Assembly (NCBI RefSeq): GCF_030397665.1
Contig: NZ_JAPUBT010000003.1
Location: 426,037 to 490,036 of the forward strand
Source of the DNA: Janthinobacterium sp. SUN073
GTDB taxonomy: Bacteria; Pseudomonadota; Gammaproteobacteria; Burkholderiales; Burkholderiaceae_D
DNA length: 64,000 nucleotides
Direction: 5' to 3'
Both the position numbers and the translations under genes were made by a program. The notes below the pieces were generated by a model. The model was not told where the DNA came from and did no database searches. It worked only from the letters and a program-made list of their open reading frames with translations. Shown here in pieces: positions 56,202-64,000 of this stretch. Each line of letters starts with the position of its first letter. The stretch's first letter is position 1.

Positions 56202-56232
56202 CCACCGCCCCAACCTTTACTAGGAGAACATT

Positions 56233-56985
56233 TTGAGCACCACACCTCAAATCGTCATGCACCAGGTCGAGTCCAGCCAATTTGCAGCCATCGGCCACGT
56301 GCCAGAACTGAACGTGCTGGCCATCCAGTTCCACCCGAAGAAGTCGACCGGCCAGAGCGACATTTACCACTACCAGAATTTCAGCGCCGATCTGTTCGCT
56401 GAATTCCTGGGCGCCGAATCGCAAGGCTCGTTCTTTATCCAGCGCATTAAGAAGTTTGCTGCTCAGTTTCCATACTCGAAGATCGATCAGGCGGCTTTCA
56501 ACCACACCGCGCCGCAGCCGGCCGTCAAACCGGCCAGCTTGGCCGAAGCCGCCCCGGTCAAGCTGAGCAAGGAACTGCTGGCCGGCCTGCTGACGGGCCG
56601 CGAGTACGGCAAGGAAATGGCCAAGGAAGAACAGCAGCAGGCCAGGGCGGCCGGCCTGATCGTGATCTTCGGCGCCAGCGACGACCTGATGGAGTTCCGT
56701 GGCTTCGTGGACGACGAGCGCGGCGCGCCGACCATCGCTCTGCTCGACGCCAAGGGCTTGCTGCCATTCCGCGAGGATATCCAGCACGACGACGATGCGC
56801 TCAAGGATTATTTCGCCAGGGCGCCGCAGGTGCGCGCCGTGGATGCCCTTTGGGCCAAGGAAGACGGCTACAGCTGGACCTACCGCACCGACGTGCCGCA
56901 CGCCACCTTCGAAATCGCGGAAGACGGCGAGCCGTATTGCCGCGGCATCGTGATCGACGTGGCCGACCTGGTGCCAGCGGTGTGA
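56233..56985 (+). CDS. KTSC-domain phage protein
   Basis: A 250-residue protein beginning with TTG at 56233 after an AGGAGAA ribosome site. The first 75 residues form a KTSC-like domain: FAAIGHVPELNVLAIQFHPK, then IYHYQNFSADLFAEFLGAES and FFIQRIKKF. A second domain (about 150-250) is alpha/beta with AGLIVIFGASDDLMEFRGFVDDE and a Trp/Tyr-rich end. KTSC proteins are found near DNA metabolism genes and are thought to bind nucleic acid. Here it follows RecT and the exonuclease. Confidence 0.7.
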   Translation: MSTTPQIVMHQVESSQFAAIGHVPELNVLAIQFHPKKSTGQSDIYHYQNFSADLFAEFLGAESQGSFFIQRIKKFAAQFPYSKIDQAAFNHTAPQPAVKPASLAEAAPVKLSKELLAGLLTGREYGKEMAKEEQQQARAAGLIVIFGASDDLMEFRGFVDDERGAPTIALLDAKGLLPFREDIQHDDDALKDYFARAPQVRAVDALWAKEDGYSWTYRTDVPHATFEIAEDGEPYCRGIVIDVADLVPAV

Positions 56986-57013
56986 TGGCCCGGCACCGTG
57001 CGGGAGCACCGCC

Positions 57014-57475
57014 TTGACAGAAATCGTGCTCATGAAAATGGCCAATATCCTCGTGCCGCACGACGAGGCGGCGGCCGACTTCATCCAGAAGATGAAGGCC
57101 GGCGGGCTGATGCACGCCGACTTCAAGAAGGTACGGAACTACCAGTTCCACAAAAAATACTTCGCCCTGGTGACTTTCGCCTTTGATCAGTGGGAACCGC
57201 GCGGCGGCCTGACCTACCAGGGTCAGCCAGTGGCAAAGAACAAGGAGCGCTTCAGGAAGGACATAGCGATCCTGGCCGGCTTCTTCGAATCGACGGTGAA
57301 CCTCAAGGGCGACGTACGCCTGGAGGCGAAAAGCATTTCGTTTTCGCAGATGGACGAGATCGAGTTCGAGGCGCTTTATAGCGCAACCATCGACGTGATC
57401 TTGTCCCGGATTTTGACCAAATACACCAGGCAGGACCTGGACAACGTAATTAACCAGCTGCTGGCATTCACGTGA
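57014..57475 (+). CDS. DUF1367 phage protein
   Basis: A 153-residue protein. It has LVPHDEAAADFIQKMKAGGLMHADFKKVRNYQFHKKYFALV, the DUF1367 signature ('...GeVl.aevkr.RN..fHrkfFALv'). A helical C-terminal half with a YSATIDVILSRILTKYTRQDLD end follows. The start is TTG 57014 with a GGAG site; a later ATG at 57032 is possible. The family is common in lambdoid early regions, function unknown, perhaps in replication or recombination. Confidence 0.8.
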   Translation: MTEIVLMKMANILVPHDEAAADFIQKMKAGGLMHADFKKVRNYQFHKKYFALVTFAFDQWEPRGGLTYQGQPVAKNKERFRKDIAILAGFFESTVNLKGDVRLEAKSISFSQMDEIEFEALYSATIDVILSRILTKYTRQDLDNVINQLLAFT

Positions 57476-57502
57476 AAGCCGGCGGCAGCAACGAGGAAGA
57501 TC

Positions 57503-58207
57503 ATGGACCAACTGAAAGAGGCAGTCGCCACAGCGTTTGACAAGGTAGTCGCATCCGGCGCCATCGAGGAAGCAATTCATAAGCAGATCGGCGCGGCCGT
57601 CACCGCCGGCATCAACGAGCACCTGCGCGATTACAGCGACTTCGGCAAGGCGCTCAAGGCCAAGATCGGCACTCTGATCGAAATCGACCTCGACACGATA
57701 GACCTGCCGTCGTACCGCCAATTGGTGGGCGACATCATCAAAAAGCGCGTCGGCGCAGTCATGTCCACGGAATTCACCGAGAAACTGGACAGAGATATTG
57801 CCGAGCTGCTGGCACCAGCGCCGGCCACGATCACGCTGCAAGAGCTCCTGGATGAATTCATCGAAAGCAAGAAAGACGCGTGGAACGCACACCAACTGCG
57901 CGGCAAAAAATTCAAGCTGAACATCAACCGTAGCGACCGGCACGATGGCTACATCGATATCTCGATCGATGAAGACCCTGATCAGGAACGACATACCTCT
58001 TGCGCAATCCATTTGCGGATCCGTGGCGACGGCGAGGTGTGGGGCCTGAGCCTGGGCGGCGCCGATATCAAAAACAAGATTTTCGTCGGCCCGCTCTTCA
58101 ATTTTGAAAAGCGCCTGTTCCAGATGTACACGGCAAAGACGCGCCTGATCATCGACGCAAACGCGGATGCTGACGACTTCGACACCGCCTTCCCATACAA
58201 CGATTAA
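57503..58207 (+). CDS. Phage protein of unknown function
   Basis: A 234-residue protein with a helical N-terminal half ([20 protein letters not shown]) and [20 protein letters not shown] beta-rich C-terminal half ([43 protein letters not shown]) follows. It resembles proteins that precede RdgC in some prophages. No catalytic motif. It is 13 bases upstream of rdgC and probably in one transcript. Confidence 0.6.
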   Translation: MDQLKEAVATAFDKVVASGAIEEAIHKQIGAAVTAGINEHLRDYSDFGKALKAKIGTLIEIDLDTIDLPSYRQLVGDIIKKRVGAVMSTEFTEKLDRDIAELLAPAPATITLQELLDEFIESKKDAWNAHQLRGKKFKLNINRSDRHDGYIDISIDEDPDQERHTSCAIHLRIRGDGEVWGLSLGGADIKNKIFVGPLFNFEKRLFQMYTAKTRLIIDANADADDFDTAFPYND

Positions 58208-58220
58208 GCGAGCAGCCGCC

Positions 58221-59444
58221 ATGTTTTTTAAGAATCTCCAGATTTATCGTCTGCCCGCCCCTTGGGCCATGACAGCCGCCGTGCTCGAAGAAGCGCTTGC
58301 GCAGCAGCAGTTCACGCCCGCCACCAGCATGGACCTGGTGCGTCAGGGCTGGGCCGCGCCGCGCGGCACCGGCGCGCCGCTGGTGCACACCGTGGGCGGC
58401 CAGTTCCTGCTGCAGCTGAAAACCGAGAAGAAGCTGATGCCGTCGACCGTGATCAACCAGGTGGCCGCCGCCCGGGCGCTGGAAATGGAAGAAGCCCAGG
58501 GCTTCGCGCCCGGCAAGAAGGCCATGAAGGAACTGAAGGAGCGCGTCACCGACGAGCTGCTGCCGCGCGCGTTCGCCATCCTCAGCACCACGGCCGTGTG
58601 GATTGACCCGGTGAACGGCTGGCTGGTGGTGGATGCGGCCAGCCCGGCCAAGGCCGACGAAGTCGTCAAGCTGCTGCTCAAGTCCGTCGACAAGCTGCCG
58701 CTGGAAAGCCTGCGCGTCATGCGCTCGCCGGTGGGCGCGATGACGGAATGGCTGCAGGCGGACAAATCCCCTGCCGGCTTCACGGTCGATCAAGACGCGA
58801 TCATGCGCGCCACGGGCGAAAGCAAGGCCCAGGTGGCCTACAAGCGCCACACCCTGGAAGCGGACGATATCCGCCGCCACATCGCCGCCGGCAAGCAGTG
58901 CACGCGCCTGGCCATGACCTGGAGCGACAAGATTAGCTTCGTGCTGAACGAGAGCCTGGCTATCAAATCGGTGAAGCCGCTGGAAATTATCAAGGAAAGC
59001 GCCACGCGCAACGACGACGAGCGCTTCGACAGCGACATGGCGCTGATGACGGGCGAGCTGGCGAAGATGCTGGCCGATCTGGTCGAGGTGCTGGGCGGCG
59101 AAGTGGATGCGTTGGCGCCTGCGGAGCACCCGACCGTCGACGCGACGCCGGCCAAAGGCCACGAGCCTGTGCGCGAGCAGCGCGTAGTACTGGAATTGAA
59201 CGGCCAAGCGCCCGGCACCGTGCCGCCAGGCGACGGCAGCACGACCGATCCGCTGTACGACCAGGCCGTCGAGGTCGTACACACGCACCAGCGCGCATCG
59301 ATATCGCTGGTGCAGCGCCACCTGCGGATCGGCTACAACCGGGCGAGTAACCTGTTGGAAGCCATGGAGGCGCTGGGCGTGGTAAGCAGTATGACTTCCA
59401 ACGGTGTACGCGATGTGCTTGACACAGCAAGAGCTAGGTCTTGA
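58221..59444 (+). CDS. rdgC: RdgC fused to FtsK-gamma DNA-reading domain
   Basis: A 407-residue protein. Residues 1-300 match Rdg[15 protein letters not shown] at the start, [34 protein letters not shown] and [10 protein letters not shown]. RdgC forms a ring on duplex DNA and limits RecA. After an acidic/Pro-rich linker (about 300-345) comes a second domain (about 346-402). Its pattern [40 protein letters not shown] is the FtsK/SpoIIIE gamma winged helix, which reads polar GGGNAGGG (KOPS) sequences. ATG 58221 starts at the conserved MFFKNL. A ring protein with a sequence-reading tail suggests site-specific loading. Confidence 0.88.
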   Translation: MFFKNLQIYRLPAPWAMTAAVLEEALAQQQFTPATSMDLVRQGWAAPRGTGAPLVHTVGGQFLLQLKTEKKLMPSTVINQVAAARALEMEEAQGFAPGKKAMKELKERVTDELLPRAFAILSTTAVWIDPVNGWLVVDAASPAKADEVVKLLLKSVDKLPLESLRVMRSPVGAMTEWLQADKSPAGFTVDQDAIMRATGESKAQVAYKRHTLEADDIRRHIAAGKQCTRLAMTWSDKISFVLNESLAIKSVKPLEIIKESATRNDDERFDSDMALMTGELAKMLADLVEVLGGEVDALAPAEHPTVDATPAKGHEPVREQRVVLELNGQAPGTVPPGDGSTTDPLYDQAVEVVHTHQRASISLVQRHLRIGYNRASNLLEAMEALGVVSSMTSNGVRDVLDTARARS

Positions 59445-60114
59445 ATGGCGTGAGTTTGAACCAGGTCGGCACCAATTTTGCCGGCCACTCCCATCCGAAG
59501 GAAAAAGTAAAAGAAAACAGGAAGGCCCAGAATATGAAAAGTGCAATCCCGACATATATAGGAATCCGGCTGACCGATGGTTTCCATAGAATCAACCAAT
59601 CGACTAGTTTTCCAAAAAACCCTGAGCCTCGCCTAAGCAATTCTTGTTTAGTCTCGGCCCGCACGGCACCACTCACTTGGGACAAAGGATCAGCCGTCCG
59701 TGCTTGCGTGCAATTTGCGGCTTGCAGAGTAGCGGCATCAGCAGGGCTTAGGTCGTTGCCGTCTGCCGTGAAAAATTGGGTAACGCGCTCATGATCCTTT
59801 AGCTCGTCCAGTAACCAGACCTCTAAGGTTTTTGCGGCACGCTCCCAACGAATTTGCCAGAACTTCGAGCCTGCTGCCATACATATCTGGGCCCATGAGA
59901 CAAACATGCCAATCAAACAAAGTGCAAACGATACAACTGCCGCAGCGGAACCTCCGGACTGGACCAGGCCTGCGATCAACACGCCTTGGAAGATCATGAA
60001 GAAGTTGTTGCGCTGTGTCAGCTGATTGATTTCGAATTCACGCTGCCTTAAAGCAAGTTCGAGCGCCTTATCCAGGCTTCCCATAGCTGAGAGTTCTTCC
60101 GCTGGAGTAGCCAT
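59434..60114 (-). CDS. Membrane accessory protein against the operon
   Basis: A 226-residue protein, start taken at ATG 60114 ([21 protein letters not shown]), with an earlier ATG possible. A helical N-terminus leads to two adjacent membrane segments (about 37-80, [36 protein letters not shown]) and a cytoplasmic helical middle. A third membrane segment lies near the end ([19 protein letters not shown]). It is more AT-rich and reads against the early operon, overlapping the rdgC end. The pattern is that of a moron gene, possibly exclusion or defence. No family is named. Confidence 0.7.
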   Translation of the reverse strand: MATPAEELSAMGSLDKALELALRQREFEINQLTQRNNFFMIFQGVLIAGLVQSGGSAAAVVSFALCLIGMFVSWAQICMAAGSKFWQIRWERAAKTLEVWLLDELKDHERVTQFFTADGNDLSPADAATLQAANCTQARTADPLSQVSGAVRAETKQELLRRGSGFFGKLVDWLILWKPSVSRIPIYVGIALFIFWAFLFSFTFSFGWEWPAKLVPTWFKLTPFKT

Positions 60115-60151
60115 ATATTCATCTGTAAAGTTATTAATTAGAAATAATAAC

Positions 60152-60871
60152 ATGACAATTCAACGACCTATCCTCTTTAGTGCCCCGATGGTGCGTGCCC
60201 TACTTGATGGCAGCAAAACACAGACGCGCCGCCTCATGAAGCCGCAGCCGGAGCCTGTATCACATCGCCCAGGGGACTACCAGTGGCCTTGCAACGCATT
60301 CCAGTCGATGGTGAGCGTTGCGGATACGCGTGCACCTGGCGCCCATGGCATGGCTGGCGACGCGTGCCCACACGGCGGACATGGTGACGGTCTGCGCGTG
60401 CGCGAGACATTCTTCGCCTACGGCCGCTGGGTGACGCGCTACAGCCAGAAGAAGGGCCGCGACGAATGGCACTTCATCGACATGACGGCCGAATGCGACC
60501 GCACGTACCAGTACGATGCCGATTCCCCTGACGTGCCGCTGGCGGCCGGGCGCGGCGGCGCGCTGCCAGGCTGGTACAAGCGTCCCTCTATCTTTATGCC
60601 TCGCGCGGCCTGCCGGATCCTGCTGGAGATCGTGTCGGTGCGCGTCGAACGCCTGCAGGACATCAGCGATGCCGACATTGTCGCCGAGAGCATCGATATG
60701 GAAGCGCTGGCGGAATCGCAAGATCGCTACGACATCGTGTGCAAAGGATCCGGCGCGAGTGGGCGAGCGACCCTGCGCACAGCATGGCGCGAGCTGTGGG
60801 AATCGACCGGCGGCGACTGGGAAGCCAATCCGTGGTGCTGGGCGATTACCTTCAAGCGAGTGACGCCATGA
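60152..60871 (+). CDS. ASCH/YqfB-like phage protein
   Basis: A 239-residue protein from ATG 60152. The start PILFSAPMVRALLDGSKTQTRRLM is the signature of a widespread phage family with an ASCH-like fold. It continues DGLRVRETFFAYGRW, then PSIFMPRAACRILLEIVSVRVERLQDISDADI and an ending WEANPWCWAITFKR. ASCH domains bind RNA or modified nucleotides; phage members have no proven job. It lies divergent from the membrane gene and overlaps the next gene by ATGA. Confidence 0.8.
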   Translation: MTIQRPILFSAPMVRALLDGSKTQTRRLMKPQPEPVSHRPGDYQWPCNAFQSMVSVADTRAPGAHGMAGDACPHGGHGDGLRVRETFFAYGRWVTRYSQKKGRDEWHFIDMTAECDRTYQYDADSPDVPLAAGRGGALPGWYKRPSIFMPRAACRILLEIVSVRVERLQDISDADIVAESIDMEALAESQDRYDIVCKGSGASGRATLRTAWRELWESTGGDWEANPWCWAITFKRVTP

Positions 60872-61506
60872 AGCGCCTGCTTGCCTATGAAGTCCGCGAA
60901 CCCGGCGAGGGCCATTGCGTCATCGCCTTTGCAACCAACAGCGCTACAGCACGGCGCGAAGGTGGGAATGACCTGGACTGCTCCTTCAACGAAGTCGAAT
61001 CCTGCAACCGCCGCCCGCAGTTCGACCAGTACGCACCCGGCCCGGTGCCGAAGACCGTGCTGATCGAGCATGGCTGGTGGTTCGAGTGCCACCACTGCAG
61101 CCGGCGCGTCAGCGACGACATGCAGCAGGAAGCCGAGGACGAAGGTGAGGAGCACGAGCAGCTGGAAGTCATCACGGATGGCGATGCCGTCTACTGCAGC
61201 CATGGCTGCGTGATGGGTGAATTTGTCGAGCGGCGCGCCCAAAAGGCTGCACAAGCGGCCCTAATTGAATTCTTCTCGCTCATGTATCCGGACTGCGCGA
61301 TCGGAAGCATTTGGGTAAGCCGCGCGCCACTGCAGGGACCTAACAGACTGGGCCACGCCCAGGCGCTCCTCTACTTCAAGTTTCCAGGCGCGCAGCACGA
61401 CGCGACCTTTACGTTCGGCGAAGACTGCATGCGCATCTCGCCTGATGACAGGCCAGCTTTCTACACTTGGCGCGGCATCAAGATGCCCACCACGGAGGCA
61501 GCATGA
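60868..61506 (+). CDS. Cys-rich phage protein
   Basis: A 212-residue protein. Cys/His pairs (FECHHCSRRVSD, and later VYCSHGCVMGEF) suggest one zinc site split by an acidic stretch (EDEGEEHEQLEV). The C-terminal part (ALLYFKFPGAQHDATFTFGEDCMRIS) is beta-rich. The N-terminal RLLAYEVREPGEGHCVIAFATNSATARREG resembles the start of phage proteins that follow the ASCH-like gene. Function unknown. Confidence 0.65.
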   Translation: MKRLLAYEVREPGEGHCVIAFATNSATARREGGNDLDCSFNEVESCNRRPQFDQYAPGPVPKTVLIEHGWWFECHHCSRRVSDDMQQEAEDEGEEHEQLEVITDGDAVYCSHGCVMGEFVERRAQKAAQAALIEFFSLMYPDCAIGSIWVSRAPLQGPNRLGHAQALLYFKFPGAQHDATFTFGEDCMRISPDDRPAFYTWRGIKMPTTEAA

Positions 61507-61625
61507 CCGATGACGACGAAGTGCCGAATAGCGAGCGCAGCCCCGGTGCCGCGCGCCTGGCGGCGGCCCTCATCCTGATTTACGTGGCGGCGACCCTGGC
61601 GGGCGTCCTGGCCGCGACAACCTGA
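61503..61625 (+). CDS. Tiny membrane protein (40 residues)
   Basis: An acidic start (MTDDDEVPNSERSPGAARLA) followed by one membrane segment ALILIYVAATLAGVLAATT. ATG 61503 overlaps the previous stop. A single-pass small membrane protein of this form is often a host-membrane modifier, but no role can be given. Confidence 0.55.
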   Translation: MTDDDEVPNSERSPGAARLAAALILIYVAATLAGVLAATT

Positions 61626-61634
61626 AAGGTAAAT

Positions 61635-61961
61635 ATGAAAACAATAATCGAAGCCGTGCAAGTCGAGCGCCGTGAGGATGGTAGCTACTTCCACCCTGCC
61701 CTGGTCAACTCGCCGGACGATGACAGCGCCGTAGCTTTCAGCGCCTGGTTGGCGGAATGCGGCGTCGAAGTCACTCGCGTCTGGATGGAGGTCGACGCCG
61801 CACCGCTTTGTGGGCGCTACATGGACGACGATACCGACGCACTGAGGGAGTGGCAGCCCACCGCGCCAGCCGGTGCAGGCTGGTTCCTCCTGGCCATCTT
61901 CGACACCGAGGACGATGGTCCCGTAGCGTACTTCGTCCGGCCAGCGCCGGCGGCGACGTGA
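61635..61961 (+). CDS. Hypothetical early protein
   Basis: A 108-residue acidic protein with an AAAGG ribosome site before ATG 61635. Strands (TIIEAVQVERREDGSYFHPAL) are followed by VAFSAWLAECGVEV and a C-terminal WFLLAIFDTEDDGPVAYFVRP. It overlaps the next GTG start. No family recognised. Confidence 0.6.
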   Translation: MKTIIEAVQVERREDGSYFHPALVNSPDDDSAVAFSAWLAECGVEVTRVWMEVDAAPLCGRYMDDDTDALREWQPTAPAGAGWFLLAIFDTEDDGPVAYFVRPAPAAT

Positions 61962-62200
61962 GTAACCGCAGCCCCGCGCCGCCGCCGGAGACCCCGGCCG
62001 AGGCCGCCTACAAGCTGGACCGCGCCGTGCTGCGCGCGATCCACACCGGCCAGCCCGTGCTGTTCGAGGGCAAGCAGCACCACTTGCGCGGCATGAGCAC
62101 GCAGGTGCAGGGCGGCGGCGTGTCTTCCGTGATTTACCTGATGGGCGACGCTACACCGCGCCAGCCCAGCGATATAACCTTTGTGGAGCAAGCAGAATGA
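61958..62200 (+). CDS. Small early phage protein
   Basis: An 80-residue protein starting with GTG 61958, overlapping the preceding stop. Pro-rich start (SNRSPAPPPETPAEAAYKL), then LRAIHTGQPVLFEGKQHHLRGMS and a final strand SSVIYLMGDATPRQPSDIT. A small barrel with DNA- or RNA-binding form is possible. Overlaps the MazG-like gene by ATGA. Confidence 0.6.
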   Translation: MSNRSPAPPPETPAEAAYKLDRAVLRAIHTGQPVLFEGKQHHLRGMSTQVQGGGVSSVIYLMGDATPRQPSDITFVEQAE

Positions 62201-63357
62201 TCGACCTCTTAGACCTTGTCCGCAGCATTGCAGCCGCCGCGGCGCGCGCTGCCGAAAACAAGCACTACCCCTCCCCCTGCAGCCAAGGCTCGCCACTGCT
62301 AGCTAGCGTGCGCCAGGCCTGCGTCGAGCGCGGCTACACCGCCGGCGGCCTGGCCGTGCCGGGCGTGACGGCCGACGCGGAGCCAGCCGAATCATTCCAA
62401 GACCGCGTGCAGCCCTGGATGATGGCGTGCTTCGGTGCCGAAATCTCCGCCGACGGCGCCGAGCGCAATCACCGTTTCCTGGAAGAATCACTGGAACTGG
62501 TGCAGGCATGCGGCCGCACGGCCAGCGAGGCGCACCAGCTGGTCGACTATGTGTACGGCCGGCCAGTCGGCGAGCGCGCGCAGGAAGTCGGTGGCGTCAT
62601 GGTCACGCTGGCCGCCCTGTGCCTGGCCCAAGGCTTGGACATGCACGCCACTGGCGAGACGGAGCTGGCCAGGATCTGGACGAAGGTCGAGGCGATCCGT
62701 GCCAAGCAGGCGGCCAAGCCAAAGCACTCGCCGCTGCCAGCTGCTGCGCCTCAGCCGATCATCGGGCGGCTGATGGATCAAATCTCGGCGCTGCCTGTCT
62801 TGTGGGGCCTAAACGAGCCGGGCGCGCTGCTCCGCAACAGTGACGTGTTCCGCGTGCTGGTCGCTGCTGGCCGCGAGCAAGCTGCCATAGCAACCGTCCC
62901 GGCGCGCAGCGATGTCGAAGACACCTGCGCCGAAATGCGCGCGCTGTGCAGCTCCTGCGGCGGTACGGGTGATGTGCACCGCGCAGACGGCGAATGGCTG
63001 GGCGAATGCACTTGCATTCATGGCCAGGCCCAGCGCCGGGAGCAGCAAGCACAGGGCGAACACCCGGCGCCGTGCGCGCGCAGCTGTGAAGCGCCAGCGT
63101 TCCAAAGCCTGGTGCGCGCGCGCGATGCGCGCATTGCGCAGCTGGAGGCTCAGCTCGTGCGCCGTCGCACACCACTCTCGCCTGAAACGCAGCAGGCCAT
63201 CGCGGCTGCGCGCGCCGCTGGCCAGACCATCGTGGCGACGCCGGCCGGCCTGGTCTTCATGAACGAGGGCGCCGAGCCAGGCAGCGGCGAGCTGGACTGC
63301 CCTGAATGCGGTGGCAGCGGGCATGCCGGTGATGTGGCGGCCGGGAGTGCGCCATGA
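62197..63357 (+). CDS. MazG-like protein fused to zinc-finger region
   Basis: A 386-residue protein. Residues about 65-170 are a MazG-like NTP-pyrophosphohydrolase unit: FQDRVQPWMMACFG, HRFLEESLELVQACG (the EE-x-x-E motif) and VGERAQEVGGVMVTLAALC. Later regions contain ALCSSCGGTGDVHRADGEW...CTC and DCPECGGSGHAG, two CxxCGGxG-type zinc fingers. An Ala/Arg coiled coil (about 300-350) separates them. MazG proteins hydrolyse unusual nucleotides or (p)ppGpp-like alarmones; the finger fusion is uncommon. It overlaps neighbours on both sides. Confidence 0.75.
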   Translation: MIDLLDLVRSIAAAAARAAENKHYPSPCSQGSPLLASVRQACVERGYTAGGLAVPGVTADAEPAESFQDRVQPWMMACFGAEISADGAERNHRFLEESLELVQACGRTASEAHQLVDYVYGRPVGERAQEVGGVMVTLAALCLAQGLDMHATGETELARIWTKVEAIRAKQAAKPKHSPLPAAAPQPIIGRLMDQISALPVLWGLNEPGALLRNSDVFRVLVAAGREQAAIATVPARSDVEDTCAEMRALCSSCGGTGDVHRADGEWLGECTCIHGQAQRREQQAQGEHPAPCARSCEAPAFQSLVRARDARIAQLEAQLVRRRTPLSPETQQAIAAARAAGQTIVATPAGLVFMNEGAEPGSGELDCPECGGSGHAGDVAAGSAP

Positions 63358-63656
63358 ACATGAGCGAGCACGACGTGGTGGCCAGGATGGTTGCCGCAAT
63401 CGAGCGTGCGCACCAGCCCCTTACCTGGGTGAAGCTGGAGCGCTACGTCGAAATATCAGGTGATTCCGTCGATTCCGTGCAGGCCCGCCGCAAGGCAGGC
63501 AAGTGGCTCGACGGCAATCAATGCAAAATTGTGGATGGCCGGCTGTGGATCAACCTGCCGGCAGTAGAAGAATGGGTAGCAAAATGGGAACAAACAAGTC
63601 CAGCCCGCCAGGCGTCGAACTCCGGGCGGGCGTCCAAAGCGAATCGATCCGCATAA
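63354..63656 (+). CDS. Excisionase-like protein
   Basis: A 100-residue protein directly before the integrase. A winged helix-like region covers WVKLERYVEISGDSVDSVQARRKAGKWLDGN and DGRLWINLPAVEEWVAKW, the latter the usual ending of Xis/AlpA-type excisionases. The tail is basic and Ser-rich. It would bend attachment-site DNA for excision. The integrase start lies inside its 3' end. In this prophage its partner is broken. Confidence 0.75.
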   Translation: MNMSEHDVVARMVAAIERAHQPLTWVKLERYVEISGDSVDSVQARRKAGKWLDGNQCKIVDGRLWINLPAVEEWVAKWEQTSPARQASNSGRASKANRSA

Positions 63657-63880
63657 AATTTATGTACCGGGGAACTGAGTGCCGGGAAACGTTGAAGCTC
63701 GCGCATACGAAGGCAAACATCAAGTATGCCGAGCGCTTGCGCGGCGAGATCCTGAATGCGATCGCGCTGGGCAATTTCAGCTACGCCAAGTATTTTCCCG
63801 ATTCGACGCAGTTGAAGAAGTTCGGCTTGCAACCTCGGGGCAAAGATGTAACCGTTGGCGACCTGCTTAAACAGCAGTGA
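63584..63880 (+). pseudogene. Integrase 5' fragment, truncated by IS3-type element
   Basis: About 98 residues of a tyrosine recombinase arm-binding domain: SSPPGVELRAGVQSESIRIKF, then RGTECRETLKLAHTKANIKYAERLRGEIL and FSYAKYFPDS. This is the phage integrase arm-domain pattern ('i.FtykG.r.rE.L.l..t..n...A..l...I...I..g.F.y..yFP.S'). The frame stops at 63880, where an IS3-type end begins, so the core-binding and catalytic domains are missing from the window. Starts at 63572 or 63584, inside the excisionase gene. Confidence 0.88.
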
Positions 63881-63884
63881 GGTG

Positions 63885-64000
63885 TACTGTCAATAGCGGA
63901 CACTCTTGTTTCAAGCCGCCCGTAGCTGTTTGCTGAATTTTTCAGCGAACAACGCGGGTGGAACATTGCCGAGGCGCGAGTGGCGCCGCTGGCGGTTGTA
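63885..64000 (-). mobile_element. IS3-family element, right end with transposase 3' part
   Basis: The minus-strand frame from 64000 to the stop at 63911 encodes YNRQRRHSRLGNVPPALFAE and ten more residues ending in RAA. This is the classic C-terminus of IS3-family OrfB (DDE) transposases. The sequence after the stop (tgtactgtcaatagcggaca at about 63893-63902 region) resembles an IS3-type terminal repeat. The rest of the element lies beyond the window. It interrupts the phage integrase gene. Confidence 0.85.

Noticed and set aside
54840..56213. 457-codon minus-strand frame opposite the coiled-coil gene
   Set aside because: Composition (Gly/Leu/Phe/Arg low complexity) mirrors the Ala/Glu/Gln repeats of the real plus-strand gene.
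56801..59555. Two long minus-strand frames opposite DUF1367, the unknown protein and rdgC
   Set aside because: They lack starts with ribosome sites and are antisense to genes with family signatures.

Overview
The window is most of one lambdoid siphophage-type prophage (about 2.1-63.9 kb) in a GC-rich proteobacterium, probably a betaproteobacterium of the Oxalobacteraceae (Janthinobacterium/Massilia type). That host guess is an inference from codon use, overlapping ATGA/TAATG gene joints and the phage families; no host housekeeping gene is visible. Both edges carry insertion-sequence debris. On the left is a truncated IS5-family transposase and a complete IS4-family element with a frameshifted transposase. 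On the right the 3' end of an IS3-family transposase gene abuts and truncates the phage integrase.

Layout. 2.1-4.5 kb: AT-rich accessory genes, including a SMI1/KNR4 (SUKH) immunity-type protein. 4.7-33.0 kb, minus strand, read right to left: DUF2158-type protein, metallopeptidase, terminase small and large subunits, portal, head morphogenesis protein, M48-like zinc protease, scaffold, P22-type coat, head-tail connectors, tail tube, tail assembly chaperone pair with a -1 frameshift, tape measure (1904 aa), tail tip and fibre genes, then holin, endolysin, overlapping Rz/Rz1 spanins and a Dam methylase. 33.2-35.8 kb: plus-strand accessory ('moron') island with a complete tRNA-Gly(TCC) on the opposite strand, hicAB and an exported protein. 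35.8-47.0 kb, mostly minus strand: zinc-finger Q-like protein, DUF1064 and DUF1364 proteins, helicase-loader and O-like replication genes, a cytosine methyltransferase with a long internal repeat array, a Rha-like regulator, small HTH/RHH regulators and a YdaS/Cro-like repressor.

47.0-50.7 kb is the immunity module: a S24/LexA-type CI repressor reading right, followed in the position of lambda rexAB by two small envelope proteins and a tightly coupled pair, a HipA-like kinase plus a partner of unknown function. A terminator follows, then a second cluster of the same 17-bp operator found beside cI. This is the lambda OR-cI-rex-OL plan, and the rex-position operon is the best candidate in the window for an undescribed lysogen-expressed exclusion or defence system.

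50.8-63.9 kb, plus strand: the early left operon. It holds many tiny overlapping genes, RecT annealase, YqaJ exonuclease, KTSC and DUF1367 proteins, an RdgC protein fused to an FtsK-gamma DNA-reading domain, a MazG-like protein fused to zinc fingers, an excisionase and the broken integrase. Because the integrase is cut, this prophage probably cannot excise with its own enzyme, although its structural and lysis genes look intact.
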